64,000 nt of DNA from Sulfobacillus acidophilus DSM 10332 (GCA_000237975.1 CP003179.1:1302001-1366000); one strand, 5' to 3'. Counted from the stretch's first letter, positions 27,331 through 36,854 are shown. Program-made: numbers and translations. Notes: generated by a model from the sequence alone, not told the origin.

Positions 27331-28767
27331 ATGGTGTGGAACCTGAAATTATCCAAAAATGAGCCGGTATATCGACAAATCGTTAAATATATTGAGGAGG
27401 GGATACTGAACGGCGAGTTTCTTCCTGGAACCCCGTTGCCCACGGAACGAAAACTGGCAGAACTGCTGAAAGTGAATCGAAGCACTGTGAGCATTGCCTA
27501 TGATGAACTGCGCTCCAAGGGCTTGATCCGATCGCGACAAGGTAGCGGCACACGAGTCAGCGAAGATACATGGGGGCTTGATTTTCGGGAGCCTGACTGG
27601 ATCGCTTTCCTGTCACAGGGCATCTTTCAACCGACGCTTCCCATGGTTCGACGGATCTGGGAGGAGAACCGCAAGTCGCCCAACATCAACCTCGCTCGGG
27701 GAGAAATGTCAAAAGAACTGTGGCCGACCGAGCAGTTACGCAAATTGGCGGCCCACCTGCCACCTCATTTTCAGCTCGGTTACGGAGATCCCCAAGGAGA
27801 AGAAAGCCTGAGGTCTGTCGTGTCGAAACATCTGGCTAGCCGGTATGAAATTCACGTTCCGGACAACCGCATTCTGATTACGGCGGGATCGCAACAGGGG
27901 CTGCTCCTCGTCATTCAAAGCTTGCTTCGCCCCGGTGATGCGGTTGCGTTGGAAAAGCCGTCGTACGCCTACTCCCTTCCGCTCTTTGCGTCGGCCGGGA
28001 TACGCATGTTCCCGATTCAGGTAGACGAGGAGGGGTTAATCCCAGACGAATTGATAACACTCTACCGTAGGCATAAAATCCGGATGGTGTTCGTCACCCC
28101 CACCTACCAGAATCCGACGGGTACCGTTCTGACGCAGGAACGCCGGCGGAGACTCATCGAGATCTGCGGAGACCTGCGCATCCCCATTGTGGAGGATGAT
28201 GCGCATGGGGATTTGACCTTGGATGGTAGCCCGCAACCCCATAGTCCCTTAGCCGCTATGCAGGGGGCTGAACGGCAGGTAATCTACCTCGGAACCCTGT
28301 CCAAAACGTTTGCACCCGGCCTTCGTGTGGGATGGATGGCGGGCCCCACGTCCGTAATTGATCGAATCGCCGGAGTGCGGGAGCAGATGGATTTTGGCAT
28401 CAGCGGAATCACGCAGGCCATCGCCGAGCAGGTACTGAAATCGGATCTTTGGGAAAAAAATGTGAAGCGACTTCGCTCGGCTTTGACGAGACGCCGGGAC
28501 CGCATGATAGCCGGGTTGGTCGGGTTTTTCGGAGACGAATTGGACTATGATGTTCCACGAGGCGGTTATCATATCTGGGTCAAACTCCCACAACAGTTCC
28601 GAGACAAGGAGTTTGTTGAAATGGCTATACGGCACGGCGTGGTAATTGTGCCGGGTTCGATATACGGGGCCGATCCAGGATTTGTCCGGCTGACCTATGC
28701 TAGTTCCCCCGAGGCGGAGATCGAAGAAGGGATTCGACGGTTATATCATGCATTCAGGAGACGCTAA
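27331..28767 (+). CDS. MocR/PdxR-type regulator (GntR helix-turn-helix fused to aminotransferase domain)
   Basis: Residues 1-75 are a GntR-type winged helix (EPVYRQIVKYIEEGIL, LPTERKLAELLKVNRSTVSIAYD, IRSRQGSGTRV). Residues 110-475 are a fold-type I aminotransferase domain with the PLP Lys in GTLSKTFAPGLRVGW and NPTGTVL. Such proteins sense PLP or an amino-acid derivative and regulate a nearby gene; here the divergent EamA transporter is the obvious candidate. At 478 residues it is of normal length, with AGAGAGGGG-like Shine-Dalgarno bases before the ATG. Confidence 0.9.
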   Translation: MVWNLKLSKNEPVYRQIVKYIEEGILNGEFLPGTPLPTERKLAELLKVNRSTVSIAYDELRSKGLIRSRQGSGTRVSEDTWGLDFREPDWIAFLSQGIFQPTLPMVRRIWEENRKSPNINLARGEMSKELWPTEQLRKLAAHLPPHFQLGYGDPQGEESLRSVVSKHLASRYEIHVPDNRILITAGSQQGLLLVIQSLLRPGDAVALEKPSYAYSLPLFASAGIRMFPIQVDEEGLIPDELITLYRRHKIRMVFVTPTYQNPTGTVLTQERRRRLIEICGDLRIPIVEDDAHGDLTLDGSPQPHSPLAAMQGAERQVIYLGTLSKTFAPGLRVGWMAGPTSVIDRIAGVREQMDFGISGITQAIAEQVLKSDLWEKNVKRLRSALTRRRDRMIAGLVGFFGDELDYDVPRGGYHIWVKLPQQFRDKEFVEMAIRHGVVIVPGSIYGADPGFVRLTYASSPEAEIEEGIRRLYHAFRRR

Positions 28768-29114
28768 GTGACTGCGGTGGAACTTTGCCAAAAGTGGGAC
28801 GTTACCTTGGTTCGCGATAATGACTATGGGCTACTGTAAAAGTGACTGAGCCCCCTCACGTAACGTCCGATGATATTTCACCGGTTTGATCCGTATGACA
28901 GTTTGCCGAAGTTCCTGGTGGAATGGGTCCATATGTGTGATTTCGTCAGGTTCTATCAGTGCCGGCCCGATCCATGGTCCCGAAAACGAGCGTCTTCGAG
29001 ACTTTCTCGGTCAGTTTATTGACCAGAGAACCTGCTCCTAAAAGTGGGGATGAGTCAGTTCGTGACCAGAAATAGACGAAATATTAAAACGACAAATCAA
29101 AGAGGAGGTACATT
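28768..29114. other. Gene-poor stretch
   Basis: No gene is supported. One frame contains a run resembling GPIHGPENERLRDFLGQFIDQ but has no start or ribosome site and stops quickly. No RNA or mobile-element signature was recognised. Confidence 0.35.
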
Positions 29115-29822
29115 ATGCCATTAAAAAGATTATGGGTTCTTCCTGGCGTTTTCCTTGTACTGTTGGGAGCTATACTATTGGCGGAAAGCCGCCTCCACGT
29201 TACCAAAGCTGCGTTTATCGATGCATGTAAGGCTCAGAGTATCCCCTGGTGGAAGTGTACACCTACCAACACTCCTATTAATCCTCATGCGGTCAATGTA
29301 TCATGGGTTACGCCGCAATGGCCTAATCCTCCGCAAATAGTGGGTGGTCCAGATTTCTTTTCTGCCCCTACGATGCAACAACTTCAAAATCTTTATGGTT
29401 CGTTAGAAGTGTTTCGATATCAGGGTTCTCAGAAATGGGTACTGATTGGCGATGGAATGAATCCAACCGGTTCTAACCCTGCCACCCCAGGAGGGGCACT
29501 CGTGGCTGTTGAAGATTGTACTGGTCTAGGTGCCTCATGTTTAGATCCGAATGCGCCGCATAATGTGAATACGTTTGTGGTGGTGGGCCCGCCTGACCGG
29601 CATTACTGGCCTTTAAAGGTCATGAATGTTAGGGATGGGAGACTTCTGACGTTTGGTGCCGATGGATCCGCTGGAGCAGTCATGCTAGATTTAAATACGC
29701 TAGTCTGGTATCCGGGCGCTGATCCAAATAACTTTAATCTACTCTCCAGCACAGGGCCATTACCTACTCCCTTGTCCACCGCCAAACCCACCCCGGGAAT
29801 TCTTTTAAGCACAAGCCCTTGA
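29115..29822 (+). CDS. Exported protein of unknown function, low GC
   Basis: A 235-residue product with an N-terminal signal or anchor (LWVLPGVFLVLLGAILLA) and an extracytoplasmic part rich in Pro, Asn and Gly with four Cys, two of which could form a pair in VEDCTGLGASCLDP. The C-terminal tail is Pro/Thr/Ser-rich. The start is well supported by AGAGGAGG. The base composition is visibly more A/T-rich than the core genome, suggesting recent acquisition. No family is recognised. Confidence 0.55.
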   Translation: MPLKRLWVLPGVFLVLLGAILLAESRLHVTKAAFIDACKAQSIPWWKCTPTNTPINPHAVNVSWVTPQWPNPPQIVGGPDFFSAPTMQQLQNLYGSLEVFRYQGSQKWVLIGDGMNPTGSNPATPGGALVAVEDCTGLGASCLDPNAPHNVNTFVVVGPPDRHYWPLKVMNVRDGRLLTFGADGSAGAVMLDLNTLVWYPGADPNNFNLLSSTGPLPTPLSTAKPTPGILLSTSP

Positions 29823-30106
29823 TAAGACAAATCCTGTTTTTCTTGGGAGCTTGGAATATATACGGAATTGGGAGGAAGGAGCTATTCACATGGTATGTGA
29901 ATACCCCTAGTTGGGCTCAATTGGTTAAGGCTATTTGTCAATATGACGGTCCTATCCAATGCAGATTGCGGGTGATTAAGAGTCGAGTCCAGTATACGGT
30001 GTGGGTGGAATCAAGCCTCATGCCCTTGGTCCCGGGCTGTCGTCGCATATGTTTTTGACCTCTGATACATTTAAAATATCATCCTTAAAAAACGGAGGTC
30101 GGAAAT

Positions 30107-30544
30107 ATGGAAGGGCGTCAGGACATTAAAGACGAGATCTTGGCAATTCTCAAAGCCAATCATGAGCTCGGACCAAGCTATGATGAGCATACCGCCAATC
30201 AGTTAATGGAACTCTTAGGACGAACCCGATCCAACAATTCGCCGTCTACCCCTTGGCAAGATGTCCAGTGGCATGACCTTACCGACCGTGAACGTCGGCA
30301 GCTATTGCGCGCCTATCGGCGGGCCTCTCGCCCCTGGCCGTTAAATATTTTGGTTCCCGTGTTTGTGCTGTCGATTCCTTTATTGGCCTTGGCGGAAGGA
30401 ACGGCTCATGGAATGGGAGGGTTGGCGGTATTAGGATTAGATGCCATCGTGGCGGTCGGGGTGTTATGGAATAAGCCACGCGACGAGCATCGGCGCATTA
30501 TGATAGATGTCGGGCATCCGTCTGATCGGGATCGGATGGACTAA
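30107..30544 (+). CDS. Small membrane protein of unknown function with soluble N-terminus
   Basis: The 145-residue protein has a polar, charged N-terminal half (DIKDEILAILKANHELGPSYDEHTA and an acidic-basic DRERRQLLRAYRRASR stretch) followed by two closely spaced membrane segments around residues 82-118 and a short charged tail. A good CGGAGG precedes the ATG. The arrangement resembles small regulatory membrane proteins with a cytosolic helical domain, but no family is recognised. Confidence 0.6.
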   Translation: MEGRQDIKDEILAILKANHELGPSYDEHTANQLMELLGRTRSNNSPSTPWQDVQWHDLTDRERRQLLRAYRRASRPWPLNILVPVFVLSIPLLALAEGTAHGMGGLAVLGLDAIVAVGVLWNKPRDEHRRIMIDVGHPSDRDRMD

Positions 30545-30684
30545 TGGATGAGGCGAGAGGAGTTATTAGGGTTTCCGACCCGCCCCATAAAAGTTTGGAA
30601 ATTCGTCAATTATGATAAATGTGATTTTATTAGTGGAATTTTTAAACCCCCCATGGTATGCTAATTCCTAGGGAGGCGATGGTT

Positions 30685-30834
30685 GTGCAAGAAAGAGATT
30701 TATCTATGCGATGCCCAGTTTGTGGTGGGGGGCTAATTTTATACACGCAGTCGGCTACCGGGGACCGGTGGGTGGTATGTAACGAATGCGAATATCACCG
30801 GCCCGACGATCGGGAATGGGAAACCCCGGCGTAA
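30685..30834 (+). CDS. Small zinc-ribbon protein, 49 residues
   Basis: A short frame with CPVCGG near the N-terminus and CNECEY 25 residues later, a simple treble-clef or ribbon zinc site, and an acidic tail. The GTG at 30685 is preferred to the ATG at 30679, because GGGAGG at 30671-30676 would otherwise be only two bases away. It ends two bases before the convergent LCP gene. Function unknown. Confidence 0.5.
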   Translation: MQERDLSMRCPVCGGGLILYTQSATGDRWVVCNECEYHRPDDREWETPA

Positions 30835-30836
30835 GC

Positions 30837-32198
30837 TTAGATGTGGGCCGCCGGGTTCAGATGGAGATCAGATCCGACGGTAATGACCAGGTCGACGCCG
30901 GGCACATCGTGATAGGGGACCTCTTCGACCGAGGTGCTGCCGACACTGCCTAAGGCAGCCGCCAGGCGCTGTGCCAAGTATTTGTCACCGGTATAATCGA
31001 CCACGGTGTTTAGTTGGTGGTCGTGTTGGTTGGCCCAAACTACCGGCCCTACGGAAAAACCCTGTTGTCGGAGCCAGCTGGCCACCTGGTCGGCAGCGGT
31101 GAGCGTCATGGTCCCGGAGCGCACGATGATATGCAGGTGGGCACGGTCTTTGCGGGTAAATCGATCCAATAATACGTCATCGATTAAGGGCGGTAAGAGA
31201 TGGCGATCCAAGATCCAATAGTCGGTGCCTGAAATGGTTTGGGGAGTACCCGGTAATGTGGCAAAGCGGACTTGGGAGACTTTGACGTGCGATCCCCAAA
31301 GGCCAAGGGCCAACATTTGTTGCGTCGTTAAGTTGGTGGCGGTAATCTCTTGCCGTAACATCCCGAGAATTTCCGGGATTTTCGTGACTTCGCCCGGCGT
31401 CAGCATTTTTTTCAATATCAGCCGAATGATGTACTGCTGCTGTTGTATTCGTCCGATGTCGCCCAAGCTTTCTTGGCGAAAGCGGACAAACTCCAACACT
31501 TGCTGGCCGTTCAAATGCTGTATTCCTGCGTTTAAGTTGATATTTAAATAGGATCCGGCTCCCGTTGCCGTGCCGTAATGCATGGGGAAGGGGACATCGA
31601 CGGTGAGACCCCCGAGCGCGTTGATGATTTTGGGGAAGTTCCAGATATTGGTTTCTATAAAATAGTCAACCGGTACTCCAAGTGTCTTTTCGACCACTTT
31701 GACGGCTAACGAAGGCCCGCCGACGAAGTTGGCGTCGTTGATTTTCGCGATGCCGCCCGCTTGTGGTAAGTTGACGAGGGTATCTCGCGGGATTGATAGC
31801 ACGCCGGCTTGACCGGTTTTCGGATCCAGGGTGACCAGTATCATGGTATCCGTTTGGTCGGGCGCTTTAGGGTTGGTAATGTCCTGGCTACCGGCTTGCA
31901 CCAGTCCCTCACCGAGCAATAAAACGGTGACACGGCCTTGAAACGCACCGGGATTGGCCTTCACCGCGGCGGTCGAAAGCAAGGAGTCTCGGGTTTGGGC
32001 ATAATAGTGGTAGCCGACGGCGAGCCCCGCTATGAGAAAAACCCACAGGAAAAACCGTCGGCGCAGTTTGCGACGGACCCTTGGGGCTTTATTTTGTAGC
32101 GCCTTGCGTTCCCGGCGGGAACGCGGCGGTTGACCGTTCGACGCCTGAGAGGCTTGGACATATTCCTCGGAACCATAATGCACCGGCCGTTGATCCAT
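30837..32198 (-). CDS. LytR-CpsA-Psr (LCP) family cell-wall ligase
   Basis: A 453-residue type II membrane protein: basic cytoplasmic N-terminus, one membrane span (residues 48-65), the LCP catalytic domain with QTDTMILVTLDPKTGQ, LSIPRDTLVNLP and the Arg-containing LEFVRFRQESLGDIGR, then a C-terminal LytR_C domain (VDLVITVGSDL). LCP proteins attach anionic polymers to peptidoglycan from a lipid carrier. It stands alone on the minus strand; its LCP Arg residues are intact, so it should be active. Confidence 0.92.
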   Translation of the reverse strand: MDQRPVHYGSEEYVQASQASNGQPPRSRRERKALQNKAPRVRRKLRRRFFLWVFLIAGLAVGYHYYAQTRDSLLSTAAVKANPGAFQGRVTVLLLGEGLVQAGSQDITNPKAPDQTDTMILVTLDPKTGQAGVLSIPRDTLVNLPQAGGIAKINDANFVGGPSLAVKVVEKTLGVPVDYFIETNIWNFPKIINALGGLTVDVPFPMHYGTATGAGSYLNINLNAGIQHLNGQQVLEFVRFRQESLGDIGRIQQQQYIIRLILKKMLTPGEVTKIPEILGMLRQEITATNLTTQQMLALGLWGSHVKVSQVRFATLPGTPQTISGTDYWILDRHLLPPLIDDVLLDRFTRKDRAHLHIIVRSGTMTLTAADQVASWLRQQGFSVGPVVWANQHDHQLNTVVDYTGDKYLAQRLAAALGSVGSTSVEEVPYHDVPGVDLVITVGSDLHLNPAAHI

Positions 32199-32389
32199 GA
32201 TTTCACCCTTTATCCAAAAGTCACTTCTGGCATTGTACCTGAATTTCTCCGGCCATACTTACTGGGAGTCAAACCTTTTCGTCATACTGAAAAGTTTACC
32301 GTATGATCGGGACAATCGTGGTGGGAAAATGTGTGAGAGGGCCAGTCGGGCTGGCTGTCATCATCTGTCTCGGAAGCAGCAAAACTGGC

Positions 32390-33271
32390 CTAGGTCCAAC
32401 GGTAGGCTTCGGCAATGTGCCAAAGGGCGTCGGCGGCAAACGATTGGTAATAGCGGGTGGATCGCACCAAGGCAATATCCCAGCCTAAGGCGTCGGCCAA
32501 GGATATCCGACGGATTGTCGAATACGGTAACCGCTCGGCTAAACTGATCGGCAAGAGCGTGAACCCGAGACCGGAGGCCACCATCCGCCCGAGAAAATCC
32601 CATTCCGCACTGGTTTGGACGATCTTGGGATCGGTGGATTTCTGGCGAAACGCCCGCATGACCCTTTGATAAAGGGAGTATTCTTCCGGATAGAGCACCA
32701 TCGGCCAGAGAGACAACTCCTCCAGCGAGACGACCGAACGCTTGGCTAACGGGTGATTGGCCGGTAAGACCGCAACCATCGGCTCGGACCAGACCAAAAG
32801 AGACTCTATATCGATTTCGTCTGTCGAAAGCACGGCAAATGTGCAATCCAAATCTCCTTGTTGGAGTTGTTTCAGCGCGAGATGGCCGCCGATTTCTTGG
32901 ATCACGAGATCGACATGCGGATATTGCTGCCGAAAACGACTTAAAATCTCGGCCGCCACGCTCGAACTCATCATCGGCGGCAAGCCCACGCGGACCGTGC
33001 CGCGTTCCGCCTCGCGCACCTGCGCCAGTTCAGTCGCCACGCGGCTCATCACCGCTTGGATTTGTTGGGCGGCTTGGTAGAGGATGAGGCCGGCGTCCGT
33101 TAAGGTTACCGGATGGCGGTTCCGATCGAGCAAAGTGACACCCAATTCGTCTTCCAGGTCATGGATGGCTTTACTTAGCGTCGGTTGCGAAATAATCAAG
33201 TGTTCGGCAGCACGCGTGAAACTGCCGCTATCGGCGACAGCCATCAAATATTGCAAATGGCGAAACTCCAC
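32390..33271 (-). CDS. LysR-type transcriptional regulator
   Basis: A 293-residue LysR protein with the N-terminal winged helix (MEFRHLQYLMAVADSGSFTRAA, ISQPTLSKAIHDLEDELGVTLLDR) and the two-lobed effector domain. It is divergent from the formate dehydrogenase operon over a 172-base gap that contains a plausible LysR box, so it probably regulates that operon. The effector is unknown. Confidence 0.9.
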   Translation of the reverse strand: MEFRHLQYLMAVADSGSFTRAAEHLIISQPTLSKAIHDLEDELGVTLLDRNRHPVTLTDAGLILYQAAQQIQAVMSRVATELAQVREAERGTVRVGLPPMMSSSVAAEILSRFRQQYPHVDLVIQEIGGHLALKQLQQGDLDCTFAVLSTDEIDIESLLVWSEPMVAVLPANHPLAKRSVVSLEELSLWPMVLYPEEYSLYQRVMRAFRQKSTDPKIVQTSAEWDFLGRMVASGLGFTLLPISLAERLPYSTIRRISLADALGWDIALVRSTRYYQSFAADALWHIAEAYRWT

Positions 33272-33367
33272 ATTAGCCCCTCGCTTATCCTCTCCGCCTT
33301 ATTATGGCGGATCCCGGGCCAAAGTACTACGCCGTACGGGCTATAGTCAACCGGAATAGGGATGATA

Positions 33368-33388
33368 GAAATTCGGAATTGGCATTTC
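33368..33388. promoter_or_regulatory. Candidate LysR box upstream of formate dehydrogenase
   Basis: GAAAT at 33368-33372 and ATTTC at 33384-33388 form an inverted repeat with an 11-base centre, the T-N11-A spacing typical of LysR operators. It overlaps the -35 of the downstream promoter. Confidence 0.4.
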
Positions 33389-33408
33389 AAAATAGCCGGG
33401 TGTATGGT
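33379..33408 (+). promoter_or_regulatory. Candidate promoter of the formate dehydrogenase operon
   Basis: TTGGCA at 33379-33384 and TATGGT at 33403-33408 with an 18-bp spacer and TG immediately before the -10. It is about 35 bases upstream of the start codon. Confidence 0.5.
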
Positions 33409-33443
33409 CAAGCTGCGGATTACGGAATCGAGGAGGCGTCTTG

Positions 33444-36410
33444 GTGACCGAACAGCAAAGAACAATCCTGATTGACGGCCGGCCGCTACCCTTTCGTGAA
33501 GGGCAGACCGTGCTGGACGTCATGTTGGACCAGGGATGGGAATTTCCCCATATCTGCTATCATCCGAATTTAGGTCCCATTCAAACCTGTGACACCTGCT
33601 TGGTCAACATTGGCGATCAGCGAGTGCGGGCGTGTGCGACACCGGCAGCATCCGGCCTGGCTGTCGATACGGGTCGTGGACAGGCCGCCCGAGAAGAAGC
33701 GATGCAGCGTATTTTGCATAATCATCAATTGTATTGCACGGTGTGTGAAAACAATAACGGGAATTGTGTGGTGCATAATACGACGGAACTGATCGGGATT
33801 ACCCACCAAACCATTCCCTTCGAACCTAAACCGTATCCGGCGATTGACGCGACCAACCCCTTTTATCGATACGATGTCAATCAGTGCATTTTGTGCGGCC
33901 GCTGTGTGGAGGCCTGTCAAGACTTGGAAGTCAACGAAACGTTGTCGATTGACTGGAGTCTGGACCGACCGCGTGTGGTATGGGACGGCGGCGCCGATAT
34001 TGCGGATTCGTCTTGCGTGTCGTGTGGACACTGTGTCAGCGTATGTCCCTGCAATGCGTTGATGGAAAAAAGCATGCTCGGGGAGGCCGGCTATCTGACG
34101 GATATTCCCCAACCGACCAAAGGCCAGATGGTTGAATTTGTGGAAGCGGTGGAGCCGAGCTTACCTCCCGTGTTTGCGCTATCCGATATTGAGGCGACGT
34201 TACGGAAAAGCCAAATCAAACAGACGAAGACGGTTTGCACCTATTGTGGAGTCGGGTGTTCATTCGATATTTGGACTAAAGGACGACAGATTCTAAAAGT
34301 CGAACCGCGACCGGAAGCTCCAACCAATGGGATTTCCACCTGTGTAAAAGGCAAATTCGGGTGGGACTTTGTCAATAGCTCTGATCGATTGACGAAGCCT
34401 TTAGTCCGACGGGGCGACGCCTTTGTCGAAACCTCTTGGGAAGAAGCGTACCAGGTGATTCGTGAGCGCATGGGCAGCATTTTGGCCGAATATGGGCCTG
34501 ACGCGTTCATGTTTATCGCATCTTCCAAAGCCTCGAACGAAGAAGCCTATTTAGTGCAAAAGCTGGCGCGCCAAGTCATCGGGACCAACAATGTGGATAA
34601 CGATTCGACCTATTGCCAAGATCCTGCGACCTATGGGCTTCGTCAAACCGTGGGTTTTGGTGCGGACAGCGGGTCGTTGGCCGACGTCGCCGAGGCCGAT
34701 TTGTCGATCATTATCGGTTCCAATACGGCCGAGTCCCATCCGGTATGGGCGACGCGGGTGAAGCGGGCTCATAAACTGAATGGACAAAAACTGGTCGTGG
34801 TCGATATCCGCAAGCATGAAATGGCCGAACGGGCCGATCTTTGGGTGAAGCCGAATCCGGGTACAGACGGACTTTGGATTTTAGGGCTTTCCAAGTATTT
34901 AGTGGATCAAGGCTGGATTGACCGCGAATTTGTGGCTCGCCGAGTCGAGGGATTTGAGGAATATGTGGACTTCCTTACGCCCTTTACCCTGGCGGCGACC
35001 GAAGAGGCTACCGGGGTGCCGCAAGCGGTGACGGTGAAAGTGGCCGAAATGATTCGGGATGCGGGCAAGGTGGCCATTATGTGGGCCATGGGGGTTACCC
35101 AGCAACAAAACGGTTCGGAGACCTCTTTGGCCATCGCCAACCTTTTGCTGTTGACCGGTAATTTTGGCCGGCCGGGAACCGGGGCCTATCCCTTACGGGG
35201 GCACAACAACGTACAAGGGGCATCCGATTTTGGGGCCAAACCGCACTTTTTGCCGGGATATCAAGATCTTCGCGATCCGGAGGTGCGCCAACGGTTTGAA
35301 CACGCTTGGGGACGGCCGTTGCCTACCCGCCGGGGAATCAACAACGAGGAGTTGGCGGGAGCGATTTTAGACGGGCGGGTCAAAATGGTCTACGTCGTCG
35401 GGGAAGACACCGCGCTGGTGGATCCCAATTTGCAGGAAATCCGTCAGGCGTTCGAACAATTGGACTTCATGGTGGTGCAAGAGGTGTTTTTCACCGAGAC
35501 CGCCAAATATGCCGACGTCATTTTACCGGCTACCCCGTCTTTGGAAAAAGAGGGGACGTTTGTCAATACGGAACGACGGATTCAGCGCTTCTATCAAGCT
35601 ATGGAGCCTTTGGGCGACAGCAAACCGGACTGGGTGATTTTACGTGACGTGGCCCGGTATCTCGGAGGCAATTGGCCCTTCTATCAGCATCCCTCCGAAA
35701 TTATGGAGGAAGTCGCCCAATTGGCGCCGCTCTTTGCCGGGGTGCGTTATGACCGGTTAGAAGGCTACCGAACGCTACAATGGCCGGTTCAACCGGATGG
35801 CCGGGATACCCCGCTCTTATATACGGAGCGCTTTAATCAGCCGCAAGGAAAGGCGTTGTTGGGCATTCCGGCTTTTTTGGAGCATCCGCATCGCCCGCCT
35901 CTCTTTGACATCCATGTGAATAACGGGCAGTTGCTGGAACATTTTCATGAGGGCAATATGACCGACCGCGTGGCCGGCATTCATCAGTTGGTACCGGAAG
36001 CCTTCATTGAGGTATCGCCGGAATTGGCGGAGGAACGGGGACTGAAGGACGGCACGTTGGTGCGTTTGGTGTCGCCGGAGGGCGCTATCAAATTGCCGGT
36101 CGTGGTGACCGACCGGGTGCGGGGGCATGAAGTCTATGTGCCGATGAATACCCGGGGAGAGGGCGCTATCAATTTTCTGACGGGAAATGGTGTCGACCAA
36201 AAGACCAAAACGCCGGCCTACAAAGCGACAGTGGCTTATCTGGAGGTGTTGTCCGACGCACCGCGAAAGGCCCCGCTCTTATCCCGCAATTGGCGTAATC
36301 GTCCTCGCCATCCACAACGAGGGGTTGAAGTGGAGAGAAAATGGGCGCGACCGGACTATCAACCATTGGTTACGGTGAACCCGGAAAAGGAGGATTCCTC
36401 GCATGGCTAA
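33444..36410 (+). CDS. Formate dehydrogenase alpha subunit, Cys type, with NuoG-like N-terminus
   Basis: A 988-residue molybdenum or tungsten enzyme oxidising formate to CO2. Domains in order: 2Fe-2S ferredoxin (CYHPNLGPIQTCDTC and ACAT), a His/Cys-rich NuoG-like cluster site (HNHQLYCTVCENNNGNC), two 4Fe-4S motifs (CILCGRCVEACQ and CVSCGHCVSVCP), the catalytic subunit 4Fe-4S (CTYCGVGCSFDIW) and the bis-PGD domains. The metal ligand is Cys in STYCQDPATYGL, not selenocysteine. GTG at 33444 is preferred over TTG at 33441 by spacing from AGGAGG. It overlaps the DUF1641 gene, as in Bacillus yjgCD. Confidence 0.92.
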   Translation: MTEQQRTILIDGRPLPFREGQTVLDVMLDQGWEFPHICYHPNLGPIQTCDTCLVNIGDQRVRACATPAASGLAVDTGRGQAAREEAMQRILHNHQLYCTVCENNNGNCVVHNTTELIGITHQTIPFEPKPYPAIDATNPFYRYDVNQCILCGRCVEACQDLEVNETLSIDWSLDRPRVVWDGGADIADSSCVSCGHCVSVCPCNALMEKSMLGEAGYLTDIPQPTKGQMVEFVEAVEPSLPPVFALSDIEATLRKSQIKQTKTVCTYCGVGCSFDIWTKGRQILKVEPRPEAPTNGISTCVKGKFGWDFVNSSDRLTKPLVRRGDAFVETSWEEAYQVIRERMGSILAEYGPDAFMFIASSKASNEEAYLVQKLARQVIGTNNVDNDSTYCQDPATYGLRQTVGFGADSGSLADVAEADLSIIIGSNTAESHPVWATRVKRAHKLNGQKLVVVDIRKHEMAERADLWVKPNPGTDGLWILGLSKYLVDQGWIDREFVARRVEGFEEYVDFLTPFTLAATEEATGVPQAVTVKVAEMIRDAGKVAIMWAMGVTQQQNGSETSLAIANLLLLTGNFGRPGTGAYPLRGHNNVQGASDFGAKPHFLPGYQDLRDPEVRQRFEHAWGRPLPTRRGINNEELAGAILDGRVKMVYVVGEDTALVDPNLQEIRQAFEQLDFMVVQEVFFTETAKYADVILPATPSLEKEGTFVNTERRIQRFYQAMEPLGDSKPDWVILRDVARYLGGNWPFYQHPSEIMEEVAQLAPLFAGVRYDRLEGYRTLQWPVQPDGRDTPLLYTERFNQPQGKALLGIPAFLEHPHRPPLFDIHVNNGQLLEHFHEGNMTDRVAGIHQLVPEAFIEVSPELAEERGLKDGTLVRLVSPEGAIKLPVVVTDRVRGHEVYVPMNTRGEGAINFLTGNGVDQKTKTPAYKATVAYLEVLSDAPRKAPLLSRNWRNRPRHPQRGVEVERKWARPDYQPLVTVNPEKEDSSHG

Positions 36411-36843
36411 GGCGGTGACAACGCGGATCCCGGGGGGTCAAGTTGACAAATCCAACGACCTTTTGGATCCGGAGGTTCTCCATGATGTGGCCCGGTTAGT
36501 CAAAGCGTTGAAAAGCTCCGGGGTGTTGCCGATGGTGACCGCGCTGTTGGAACAGCGGGACGACGTATTGGCCATTCTCATGCGGGTCGTGAATACGCCT
36601 GATGTCAAGCGGACAATCGTGCAGATTGAAGGACTGCTTCAAACCTTGAGGCGACTGTCACCCGGATTCACCGGTGCCGTCCAGTCGGGGTTGGAAAGGG
36701 GATTGGCGGAGGCTTCTCGCGAATCCGACGGCTCTATGACGGTTTTTTCCTTGTTAAAGGCTTTGCGAAATCCCGACATTGCCCGCGCCATTCGCGTGTC
36801 GTTGGCATTTTTAGAAGGTTTCGGGCACCAAATCGGTGAATAA
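36403..36843 (+). CDS. DUF1641 protein, formate dehydrogenase partner
   Basis: A 146-residue helical DUF1641 protein (LLDPEVLHDVARLVKAL, TPDVKRTIVQIEGLLQTL, MTVFSLLKALRNPDIARAIRVSLAFLEGFG). It overlaps the end of the formate dehydrogenase gene by eight bases and is the counterpart of YjgD, which accompanies YjgC-type formate dehydrogenases in Firmicutes. It may assist enzyme assembly or membrane association; the role is not established. Confidence 0.85.
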   Translation: MAKAVTTRIPGGQVDKSNDLLDPEVLHDVARLVKALKSSGVLPMVTALLEQRDDVLAILMRVVNTPDVKRTIVQIEGLLQTLRRLSPGFTGAVQSGLERGLAEASRESDGSMTVFSLLKALRNPDIARAIRVSLAFLEGFGHQIGE

Positions 36844-36854
36844 TGTGTCGACAT

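Noticed and set aside
29819-30058. Open frame of 79 residues overlapping the end of the exported-protein gene
   Set aside because: Begins at a TTG without a ribosome site and shows no domain or coding pattern.
33444-36410. Formate dehydrogenase as a selenoprotein
   Set aside because: The catalytic position is a plain Cys codon and there is no in-frame TGA, despite selA being present.
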